From Thermus caliditerrae (GTDB taxonomy: Bacteria > Deinococcota > Deinococci > Deinococcales > Thermaceae): a stretch of 34,670 nt of DNA. The stretch's first letter is position 1; every line of letters begins with the position of its first letter. Below the pieces are notes generated by a model. That model was not told the DNA's origin. It saw nothing but the letters and a program-made list of their open reading frames with translations, and ran no database searches. The stretch spans positions 1 to 34,670 of the forward strand of contig NZ_JAKEDT010000006.1 in assembly GCF_021462525.1 (NCBI RefSeq), written 5' to 3'. Shown piece after piece: positions 24,045-30,955 of this stretch. The position numbers and the translations under genes are program-made.

Positions 24045-25667
24045 TTAACAGAGGGGCTCGAGGGTTGGGCGGTGCAGGAAGAAGCCCTGCAGGAAGTCGA
24101 CACCCAGCTCCAGCCCACGGTCGTGGTCCTCGGGGGTTTCCACACCCTCCAGCACCACGCCGTAGCCCAGATCATGGGCCATCTCGATGATACGGACGAG
24201 AAGGGGCAAAGCGCGATCCGAACCCTGCCGCACCTCCCAAAAGAGTTCTTTACTGATTTTCAAGAAATCCAGGGGAAGGCTGCGCAGGTGTAGGAGAGAG
24301 GTTTGGCCCATGCCAAAATCGTCCAAGGCCAGCCGGAAGCCTAAGGTTTTCAAACGCCAAAGGGCCGGGGTAATCCGGCTGAGGTGATTGGAGGCCAGGC
24401 GCTCGCTGATCTCCAGCACCACCCTGCTGGCCTCGAGGCCCCGCCCCACCTGCTTTTCCACTAGGGCCAGAAAGCTGGGGTCGGAAAGGGACCATGGGGT
24501 CACGTTTACCCACAGGGTGATCTGGGGGTAGCGTGCTTGGAGAGCGGGCAATTGGGAGAGAACGAACCGGTCTACAGCCTCGTTGACCGCCCGCCGGGAA
24601 AGGTCGAGGTGGCCCAGGGGGTTAACGAACCCGCTGGCGCCCTGTATGCGGAAAAGCACCTCGGCGTCCCGGAAGCGACCATCCCGGACGTCCAGGAGGC
24701 TCTGGAAGAAGAGACGACCGTTACCGGCCGCCAAGGCCTGGTGGAACTCCGCCTCCAAAGCAAGGGCTTGGGGCGTGAGACCGTCCAGGTCAGGGGTGAA
24801 AACCTCGGGCTGGGTAAGCCGAAAAAACTTGGCCCGGTACATGGCCAGGTCTGCCCGACGCAGCAACTCCGCCAGGGTGACTCCGTGGATAGGGAAAAGG
24901 GCTAGGCCCAGGCTCGCCTCGAGCCGAATGCCCTGGTCACCCAAGGCCACCTCCACACCCGCGGCATCGAGGAGCGCCTGGGCTTTCCTTTGGGCTTCCC
25001 GGGAGTCGGCTGCAGGGAACCAAGCGGCAAACTCGTCGCCGCCCATCCGCCCTATGACCGCCTCCGGAAGGGCCGCCTTCAGCCGTGCTCCCAGCTCGGC
25101 CAGCACCCGGTCCCCAGCGGCGTGTCCCAGGGTATCGTTCACCGCTTTGAATCGGTCTAAGTCCAGGTAAGCCAGCGCCCGGGGGGCTCCGGAACGCAAG
25201 AGCTCAGCTTCCACGCGCTCCATAAAGGCTCGCCGGTTCAAAAGCCCCGTCAAGGGATCCACGGTGGAGAGCGCTTCCAACTGGGCCCGCAGGGCCACCT
25301 CCTCGCTGATGTCCCGGCTGGTGGCCACCAGGTACTCTACCCGGCCCGAGGGACCGAGGATCGGGGTGACGATCTTCTCTTCGGTGTACAGGGAACCATC
25401 CTTTTTGCGGTTGGTGAAGACGCCCCGGAAGGGCCTGCCCGAAAGCACCTGCTCCCAGAAATTCTGGTAGAAGGCTAAGGGGTGGTGGCCCGACTTCAAA
25501 AAGCGGGGGTTGAGGCCCAAGACCTCCTCCCGCCGATAGCCCGTGAGCCGCTCGAAGGCCTGGTTGGCGTACAGAATGTGGCCCGAGGCGTCGGTGATGA
25601 GCACGCTCTCGGCGAGCTGTTCCAGCACCGCCCGGAGAACCACCGGCGGGAGGAAGGTGGAGGTCAT
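24045..25667 (-). CDS. PAS-GGDEF-EAL cyclic-di-GMP signalling protein
   Basis: A 540-residue cytoplasmic protein without membrane segments. Residues 10-125 are a PAS domain (ESVLITDASGHILYANQAFERLTGYRREEVLG starts it), 130-290 a GGDEF domain with intact GGDEF at 209-213, and 300-540 an EAL domain. The inhibitory RxxD site before GGDEF is absent. In the EAL domain most ligands are present (VNVTP, LEISE, ALDDFGMGQTS, LEGVETPED, LQGFF), but EAL itself reads EVL. The protein may therefore be mainly a diguanylate cyclase, a phosphodiesterase or both. It overlaps the upstream protoglobin gene by 4 nt, so it is probably the output enzyme of the operon. It ends only 7 nt from the IS5 target duplication. 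Confidence 0.92.
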   Translation of the reverse strand: MTSTFLPPVVLRAVLEQLAESVLITDASGHILYANQAFERLTGYRREEVLGLNPRFLKSGHHPLAFYQNFWEQVLSGRPFRGVFTNRKKDGSLYTEEKIVTPILGPSGRVEYLVATSRDISEEVALRAQLEALSTVDPLTGLLNRRAFMERVEAELLRSGAPRALAYLDLDRFKAVNDTLGHAAGDRVLAELGARLKAALPEAVIGRMGGDEFAAWFPAADSREAQRKAQALLDAAGVEVALGDQGIRLEASLGLALFPIHGVTLAELLRRADLAMYRAKFFRLTQPEVFTPDLDGLTPQALALEAEFHQALAAGNGRLFFQSLLDVRDGRFRDAEVLFRIQGASGFVNPLGHLDLSRRAVNEAVDRFVLSQLPALQARYPQITLWVNVTPWSLSDPSFLALVEKQVGRGLEASRVVLEISERLASNHLSRITPALWRLKTLGFRLALDDFGMGQTSLLHLRSLPLDFLKISKELFWEVRQGSDRALPLLVRIIEMAHDLGYGVVLEGVETPEDHDRGLELGVDFLQGFFLHRPTLEPLC

Positions 25668-26248
25668 GAGCCTTCCTTGCGGATTGCCTCCAGCATTCCC
25701 TTGGCTTCTTCTTCCGTCAGCCGATCCAGCAAAGCGGGTTCCATCCCCGCCACGTTGTAGAGGGCCAGGGCCCGGTAGCGGTCGTAGCCGTGGGTGATCA
25801 CTGCGCCCACCGCCATGCTTAGGCGGTAGAAGGCTTCCGTGAGTGGATCGGCCTCAGGGAGTTTGGCGTCATGGGACTTCCTCTCCACAAACTCCGCCAC
25901 GAAGGAGGCCATGGCCAGCATCATGGGGTTCTCCACCTTCCGCACCACGTGTACCAGCCCCACCTTGGCCATCCAGGCGAAGTAGCCCGCATCCAAGGGG
26001 CCTTCCACCGTGCGCCGCCACCAGTTTTCCAGGGTCTTTTCCCGCTCGGGGCGCTCTCCCTCCCGGAAGACCTTGCGGGTAGGGGGATGGGCGAAGAGGC
26101 TGTCGTAAAAGGCCTTGACCAGCTCGTCCGTCCAGGAGAGGAGTACCTCCTTGTGCCGAGCGATGAGAGCGGCGTCCTCGGGGCGGAAGCGGGTCTCGGG
26201 GGGCATCTGCTCCAGAGCTTCCTTGGCGATCTCCACCATCTGGGTCAT
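25664..26248 (-). CDS. Protoglobin-domain haem protein (copy 1)
   Basis: A 194-residue single-domain protoglobin/globin-sensor protein. RHKEVLLSWTDELVKAFYDSL and LENWWRRTVEGPLDAGYFAW are typical, and His100 in KVGLVHVVRKVENPMM fits the proximal haem ligand. There is no attached kinase or methyl-accepting domain; about 40 C-terminal residues form extra helices. AGGAGG precedes the ATG. It is followed, with a 4-nt overlap, by the PAS-GGDEF-EAL gene. Such proteins bind O2, CO or NO; the actual ligand cannot be told from sequence. Confidence 0.88.
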   Translation of the reverse strand: MTQMVEIAKEALEQMPPETRFRPEDAALIARHKEVLLSWTDELVKAFYDSLFAHPPTRKVFREGERPEREKTLENWWRRTVEGPLDAGYFAWMAKVGLVHVVRKVENPMMLAMASFVAEFVERKSHDAKLPEADPLTEAFYRLSMAVGAVITHGYDRYRALALYNVAGMEPALLDRLTEEEAKGMLEAIRKEGS

Positions 26249-26259
26249 GGCTCACCTCC

Positions 26260-26625
26260 TCAGGCCAGAGTTTGGGCGATGTGGGCCGCAGCGGAGCGGG
26301 CCTCCAGGTGGATGAGGCCCAGGTTAGCCCCCATGGGGGCGGTCACCGCCAGCACCCCCTTGTCCCCGGCGGCGTAGACCACCAGGTAGCCCGCCTGTCC
26401 CCGCACCACCACCTCCTCCAGGCCCCCCAGGGCCGAGGTCTGGGCGATGCGCTTGCCGAGGCCCAAGGCGGTGGCCGCCATGGCCGCCGCCCGGGCCGCC
26501 TCCGCTTCGGGCAGGTCGGTGGCCAAGGAAAGCCCGTCGGTGGAGGCCACCATCACCCCGGTGATTTCCGGCACGGCCTGCCGAAGCTCCCTCAGAATGC
26601 CTTGCAGTTCCTCTTGTCTACTCAT
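26260..26625 (-). CDS. Roadblock/LC7-domain protein (MglB-like)
   Basis: A 121-residue Roadblock/LC7 protein. The pattern LRELRQAVPEITGVMVASTDGLSLA, followed by the central alanine-rich helix and LEEVVVRGQAGYLVVYAAGDKGVLAV, is diagnostic. Family members dimerise and act as GTPase-activating or scaffolding partners of small Ras-like GTPases such as MglA; the GTPase encoded at 27243-27773 is the obvious partner. It lies between the two protoglobin genes with gaps of about 11 and 20 nt. Confidence 0.9.
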   Translation of the reverse strand: MSRQEELQGILRELRQAVPEITGVMVASTDGLSLATDLPEAEAARAAAMAATALGLGKRIAQTSALGGLEEVVVRGQAGYLVVYAAGDKGVLAVTAPMGANLGLIHLEARSAAAHIAQTLA

Positions 26626-26645
26626 CCTTCACCCCTTCTCGTGCC

Positions 26646-27224
26646 TCACTGCGCTTTCGCCTCCAGCGCAGAAAGCGCCACCTCCACGCTCCGCTCCAGG
26701 AGACTGCGGCTCTGCCCCGTGATCTGGCTGGCGGCCTCCAGGTAGACCTCGTGGTACCCGTTGGCAATCAGCGCGGATACCGTGGCCATCAGGCGGGAAA
26801 CCGCCCCAGCCAAAGCGCCGCCTTCCACTTCCCGAACCGCTTCCCCCACCGCCCTCGCCACCAGGGCCGCATGTCCCAGCATCATGGGGTTCGTGACCCC
26901 GCGGCGCACGTGGGCCAGTCCCACGTAGGCCTGCCAGGCCCAGTAATCCAGGTCAAAAGGACCGCTGAGGGTGCGCCGCCACCATTCCCGCAGGGTGCGC
27001 TCCCTCTCGGGGCGCTCCCCCTCCCGGAACACCGCTCTGGTGGCGGGATGGCTGTAGAGGCTGTCGTAAAAAAGCTGGACCAACCTCTCTTCCAAGCCCA
27101 ACAGGAGCTCCCGGTGCCGAAGCACCAAGGCCGCATCCTCCCCCGAGAAGCGGTCCTCGGGGGGCATCTCGTCCAGGGTCCGTTGCGCCAAACGCCGGTA
27201 GTAGTCGCGGTTCGTCAGACTCAT
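26646..27224 (-). CDS. Protoglobin-domain haem protein (copy 2)
   Basis: A 192-residue paralogue of the protein at 25664-26248, sharing LRHRELLLGLEERLVQLFYD, FREGERPERERTL, REWWRRTLSGPFDLDYWAW and the proximal His105 in YVGLAHVRRGVTNPMM. The two copies have diverged widely outside these blocks, which suggests an old duplication and perhaps different ligands or partners. GGAGGAGG lies before the ATG. It is placed between the GTPase and Roadblock genes. Confidence 0.88.
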   Translation of the reverse strand: MSLTNRDYYRRLAQRTLDEMPPEDRFSGEDAALVLRHRELLLGLEERLVQLFYDSLYSHPATRAVFREGERPERERTLREWWRRTLSGPFDLDYWAWQAYVGLAHVRRGVTNPMMLGHAALVARAVGEAVREVEGGALAGAVSRLMATVSALIANGYHEVYLEAASQITGQSRSLLERSVEVALSALEAKAQ

Positions 27225-27242
27225 GTTGCCTCCTCCACGTCT

Positions 27243-27773
27243 TCACCACACGCCCTGCCACCTCTCCCCCGTCACCAGCTCCAGGATGCGGATGAGGGCT
27301 AAGGTAGCGCTGGTGGGGCTGGTGGCGTTCATCCCCACCACCTGCTCCTGCGGCAGGCCGAAGTAGTCGGCCACGTCCTCCGGGGTCCACACCCTGGGAA
27401 GATCCTGCCGGGTCACCCCCACCACGAAGGGCACGGGGTGGCGGGAGGTAAGGTACTCCAGGATGTGCCGGGCTTTGGGGAAATCCCTGGGCTGGTCCCC
27501 CGCCACCAGGAGGACCAAGCCCAAGGCCCCTTCCACCAGGACGTCCCACATGAAGTCGAAGCGCTCCTGCCCTGGGGTGCCGAAGAGGTGGATGGGCACC
27601 CCGTCCAGGGTGAGGAGGCCGTAGTCCAGGGCCACGGTGGTCTTTTCCTTGCCGATGTCCTCCGTGGCCAGCTCGTCGGTTTCCACCACGGGGATCTCCG
27701 AGAGGGACTGGATGAAGGTGGTCTTGCCTGCCCCCACGGGGCCGGAAACCACCAGCTTGTAGCTCCTGCTCAC
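27243..27773 (-). CDS. Small Ras-like GTPase of the MglA/Roadblock-linked type
   Basis: A 176-residue GTPase. The P-loop is GPVGAGKTT at residues 11-19, the switch II region is GTPGQERF at 65-72 (Gly-Thr-Pro-Gly in place of DxxG), and the base-recognition loop is TRQD at 121-124 rather than NKxD, as in other bacterial Roadblock-associated GTPases. It overlaps the DUF4388 gene by 4 nt and lies in one operon with a Roadblock protein. It should act as the switch that relays the state of the sensors. Confidence 0.9.
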   Translation of the reverse strand: MSRSYKLVVSGPVGAGKTTFIQSLSEIPVVETDELATEDIGKEKTTVALDYGLLTLDGVPIHLFGTPGQERFDFMWDVLVEGALGLVLLVAGDQPRDFPKARHILEYLTSRHPVPFVVGVTRQDLPRVWTPEDVADYFGLPQEQVVGMNATSPTSATLALIRILELVTGERWQGVW

Positions 27774-28411
27774 CCCGCCCTCCCCAACAAGGAGGCTAGG
27801 AGCCTACGGAAGAGCCCCCGCTTCTCCTCCGCCTGCGCCGCCTCTTGGTAGGCCCGCACCGGGGCCACCTTGCCCACCAGCCGCAGCTTGTGCAGGTAAT
27901 AAAGCACCTCCTCCACCCGCAGGCCCAATCGGGCGGCCAGCTCCTCCGCAGAAGCCCCGGAGGCCAGTAGGGGACGGGCCCGCTCCCAGAAGCTCCAAAG
28001 GGGCTCCTCCAGCCAGACGTCCATGGCCACCGCCTGGAAACGGGTCTTCGGATCGGGGAGGAGGGAGCGGTAAGCAGCGAACTCGTCCTCGATGGTGGTC
28101 ATGGTGAGGAGGATGCGCTCCAGGGGCCAGCCCAGGGGCTGGCCCTCCGGCGGGGGCGGAGGGGTGCCGGTGGTGAACTCGAAAGCGCCCTCCCCGGAGC
28201 GGAAAAGCTCCTGCAATACCGAGCGGGCTTGGAGGGGGTCGAGGAGCTTTGTCCCTTCCCGTACCCACACCACCTTCCCGCCATCCAGGGCAATGGCGTA
28301 GCCCTGGCGATGCCCTGGAAGCCCGAAGATCTCCAGCACACCGCTCCGACGGCCCAGCATGCCCACCAGGTCGGGAAAGGGCATGTCCCTTAGGCTTCCG
28401 AAGATGGCCAT
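27770..28411 (-). CDS. DUF4388 (PatA N-terminal type) protein
   Basis: A 213-residue protein. FGSLRDMPFPDLVGMLGRRSGVLEIFG, followed by GYAIALDGGKVVWVREGT and SGEGAFEFTTG, is the DUF4388 pattern found in Deinococcus-Thermus and myxobacterial signalling proteins. A second part has a winged-helix-like stretch AEELAARLGLRVEEVLYYLHKLRLVGKV. I start it at ATG 28411, where the domain begins; AGGAGG lies 13 nt upstream, so the true start is not certain. It overlaps the IclR-type gene by 22 nt and the GTPase gene by 4 nt. A scaffold or regulator of the GTPase is likely. Confidence 0.83.
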   Translation of the reverse strand: MAIFGSLRDMPFPDLVGMLGRRSGVLEIFGLPGHRQGYAIALDGGKVVWVREGTKLLDPLQARSVLQELFRSGEGAFEFTTGTPPPPPEGQPLGWPLERILLTMTTIEDEFAAYRSLLPDPKTRFQAVAMDVWLEEPLWSFWERARPLLASGASAEELAARLGLRVEEVLYYLHKLRLVGKVAPVRAYQEAAQAEEKRGLFRRLLASLLGRAG

Positions 28412-29169
28412 AGTTGCGACACCACCTCCTTCAAGACGGTGGAAAGGCCCAGGCACTTCCGGCACGCCGTACAGCTTTCGGGGGCATCCAGGAAGCACTC
28501 CTTGCCCTCAGGCAAAGACAACCCCACGGCCCCAAAGGCCTCGCCCGAGGCGGTCTTGAGAGGTACCGCCAGCCCGCACCGATTCGGGATGAGTTCCCCC
28601 TTGGCTCTGGCGTAGCCCAGGCGGCGGACTTCCTCGAGGCGGGACATTAGATCTTGGACGGTGCTCGGCGTTGAGGAGGTGTAAGGCTTAGGAGGGAATC
28701 GGAAAAGGTGGGCTCTCAGGGCTTCTTCCCGCATGTGGGCCAAAATGGCCCTTGCCCCAGCCGAGGCGTGGGCATGGGGGGTGACGGGTCCCTGCTCTCC
28801 AGGAACGGGCCAAACCCTCTGGCCGCGGTTGCCATAAGTTGCCTCCGGATGAATCCCCCACGGGCGCAGCGTGAGGACATACGCCCGATGGCCGGTGTGT
28901 TGGTAGGCTTCCTTAGCCAGCTCTTGATAAAAGTAAGGGTCTTCCGGGGCCTCTGGCAGTTCCAGGAAAGGGTGAGGATAGCGGATCAGGTACTTCTTGC
29001 TCAAGGGATCCTGGACCACAAAGCCTTCTTCCCAAGCGACCTGCAACGCCTTGCGCGCCTTATCACGAGGGAGGGACAGCTCCGCTGCCAACGCCTTTAA
29101 GTGAAGCCCTTCCGGGTGGTGGTGCAGAAGCTTGAGGACGCGCAAGGCAATCCGACCCGCTTCCCTCAT
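28390..29169 (-). CDS. IclR-family transcriptional regulator with a cysteine cluster
   Basis: A 259-residue regulator. Residues 1-65 are a winged helix (HLKALAAELSLPRDKARKAL is the recognition region), and residues 75-250 an IclR-type effector domain (SAGARAILAHM, GYARAKGELIPNRCGLAVPL, GAVGLSLP). Near the end, Cys225, Cys233, Cys236 and Cys239 form C-x7-C-x2-C-x2-C, with Cys198 also in the effector domain; ordinary IclR proteins lack this. It may hold an iron-sulphur cluster or zinc, or sense redox state. It is the first gene of the seven-gene signalling operon and may control it through the inverted repeat at 29183-29209. Confidence 0.8.
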   Translation of the reverse strand: MREAGRIALRVLKLLHHHPEGLHLKALAAELSLPRDKARKALQVAWEEGFVVQDPLSKKYLIRYPHPFLELPEAPEDPYFYQELAKEAYQHTGHRAYVLTLRPWGIHPEATYGNRGQRVWPVPGEQGPVTPHAHASAGARAILAHMREEALRAHLFRFPPKPYTSSTPSTVQDLMSRLEEVRRLGYARAKGELIPNRCGLAVPLKTASGEAFGAVGLSLPEGKECFLDAPESCTACRKCLGLSTVLKEVVSQLWPSSEA

Positions 29170-29182
29170 ATGGTGTCGGATT

Positions 29183-29209
29183 TTGCCACATTAAGCCGTA
29201 TTTGGGCAA
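29183..29209. promoter_or_regulatory. Inverted repeat upstream of the IclR-type gene
   Basis: TTGCC (29183-29187) and GGCAA (29205-29209) are inverted repeats with a 17-nt spacing, starting 14 nt before the regulator's ATG. On the minus strand TTGCCC and CAAAAT, 18 nt apart, could be a weak promoter at the same place. It is a candidate autoregulatory operator; the arms are short, so chance is possible. Confidence 0.33.
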
Positions 29210-29314
29210 GAATATACGCTCTCCCGCAAGAACTTCTCCTTAGAAAAAAGGGGGAAGTATCGGACACATTGCAACTCAACCAGATGCTCGGGCCGAGATG
29301 GTAGCTTCTTTGCC

Positions 29315-30221
29315 CTGTAACCTCCCTTTCGGATATTCAACGCATACCCCCTTGACACGCCAAAGGAAAAGGGGGGCGTTTGGTGACGTGTGGAAGAACA
29401 CCAAACACCCCCCTCCATCCCACCCCTGCCCCTGGAAGAGCTGGTCCCCCTCCTCCAAGCATGGCTCCAAGCCCGCCTGCCAGCACCGGAGAGAAAACCC
29501 GGCAGGCCCAGGACCTTCTCCGACCTCAGCCTTCTCCTCTTCCGCCACCCTGAGCGAGCGGAGCCGGAGGCTGCCCTGGCACCACCTGCGGGAAGGGAAG
29601 CGGGTGGGCCGGAAAAGGCGGATCCTGGCCATGGGTCACGGGCGAAGCCCGTACCTTGCCTCCACCCTCCTCCCCGCCCAGAGGTCGGATGGGGAGGCGG
29701 CCTGGGGCGTGGGCTCGGATGGGGGCTGGGTTTACGGGTACAAGCTCCACCTGCCCTTGGACCTGGACACTTGGGATGCTCAGACGGGCGGAGAGGCTTC
29801 CTGGGGAGAAGCCGCCCGTGGTGGTGGCGGATGCGGCCTATGAGGGGAAGGCCAACTTTCGGCTGGCGGGGAGGCGAGGGATGGTTTTGGTGACGGGGCA
29901 TAACCGGAGACGGGGGAGGCCCAAGGGGGAGGGGCGGGTAGCCAACCTGCGGCGGCGGGGGAGGGGTGTGTACCGGAGGCTTTTGGGGCGGAGGTGGGAG
30001 CTAGAGACGGTCTTTGGTGTGCTGAAGGGGCCGACGGGTTTGGTGGAGGCGGTGGGGAGGGTGCGGGGGCTGAAGGCGGTGGTGGGGCAGGTGGAGGTGT
30101 GGGTGATGGCCTGGAGCGTAGTGGCCCAGCTTCTTGGGGAGGTGGGTCTGCCCATCATCCGGGTGTTGCGGGCGGTGGCGTGAGCTGGGTATGCGGGTGA
30201 ATATCCGAAAAGGGGGTACAG
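29315..30221 (+). mobile_element. Decayed insertion sequence with DDE transposase remnant
   Basis: The left end (from CTGTAACC at 29315, continuing TTTCGGATATTCA and CGCATACCC) and the right end (read inward from 30221: CTGTACCC, TTTCGGATATTCA, CGCATACCC) are inverted repeats of about 35 nt with a few mismatches. The element is 907 bp. No target duplication is evident. The transposase within is frameshifted, so the copy is dead unless helped in trans. Confidence 0.75.
29390..30183 (+). pseudogene. Frameshifted DDE transposase (IS4/IS5-like)
   Basis: The N-terminal piece PLPLEELVPLLQAWLQARLP, a middle piece WVYGYKLHLPLDL, and the C-terminal piece PPVVVADAAYEGKANFRLAG to RRWELETVFGVLKG and VRGLKAVVGQVEVWVMAWSV lie in different frames. 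The Asp of VVVADAAY and the Glu of ELETVFG match DDE catalytic positions. I cannot name the IS group with confidence. Confidence 0.7.
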
Positions 30222-30328
30222 AAGAGCAACCTTTCCTCCTGGCCCGAGGAGGGCCGCTTTTTGAGGGAGGCGTTGGAGGTGGCAAACAGTTGACTTTTTA
30301 CCTTACTTAGGCCACATTAGCCTTAGCT

Positions 30329-30955
30329 TTGGAGCCAATACTCCTCACACCCCTCCAGGTCTACAGGCTTTACGGCATCCACCAAAACACTCTCCTGAAG
30401 TGGGAGCGCCACGGGCTCATCCGCCCCCTGCGCACCCCAGGAGGCCGGAGGCGCTACCGCCGAGAGGACGTGGAAGGCCTTCTGGGCCTAGAGGAGGCGC
30501 GCCGTCTGGCTCCCCAGGTGGTGCTCTACGCTCGGGTGTCCACCCGCAAGCAGGAAGCCTACCTCCAGAACCAGATCGCCCGGCTGGAAGCCTGGGCCAA
30601 AGGCCAGGGCCTGCGCTACGAGGTGGTGGCCGAGGTGGCCAGCGGGGTAAACGAGAAGCGCCGGGGGCTTCTCAAGGTGTTGAACCGGGTGAAGCGGGGC
30701 GAGGTGGAGGCGGTGGTGGTGGAGTACGAGGACCGTCTGGCCCGGTTTGGGCTGGAGTACCTGAGGCTCTACTTGGAAGCCTTTGGGGCCCGGCTGGTGG
30801 TGCTGAACGGGGAGGAGCGCCCTGAGGATCTCCAGCGGGAGCTGGCCGAGGACCTGGTGGCCATCGTTTCCTCTTTTGCGGCCCGGGTGTATGGGCGTAG
30901 GGGCTCGGTGTTGCGGATGCGAGCGGGGAGGAAGCGCCGTGAGGGAGAAAGCTAA
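30329..30955 (+). CDS. tnpA: IS607-family serine recombinase TnpA
   Basis: A 208-residue transposase. Residues 1-55 are a MerR-like helix-turn-helix (LTPLQVYRLYGIHQNTLLKW, GGRRRYRREDVEGLL), residues 60-200 a resolvase fold with the nucleophile Ser71 in LYARVSTRKQ, followed by EVASGVNEKRRGLLKVL and VVVEYEDRLARFGLEYL. This HTH-first order is specific to IS607. The start is TTG 30329; no strong ribosome site is seen. The frame is intact and looks functional. Confidence 0.92.
   Translation: MEPILLTPLQVYRLYGIHQNTLLKWERHGLIRPLRTPGGRRRYRREDVEGLLGLEEARRLAPQVVLYARVSTRKQEAYLQNQIARLEAWAKGQGLRYEVVAEVASGVNEKRRGLLKVLNRVKRGEVEAVVVEYEDRLARFGLEYLRLYLEAFGARLVVLNGEERPEDLQRELAEDLVAIVSSFAARVYGRRGSVLRMRAGRKRREGES

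Noticed and set aside
29183-30320. Similar strings GCCACATTAAGCC (29186) and GCCACATTAGCC (30310) on either side of the IS, considered as a target duplication or attachment site.
   Set aside because: They are not adjacent to the IS ends, differ by an indel and are too short to support a shared origin.
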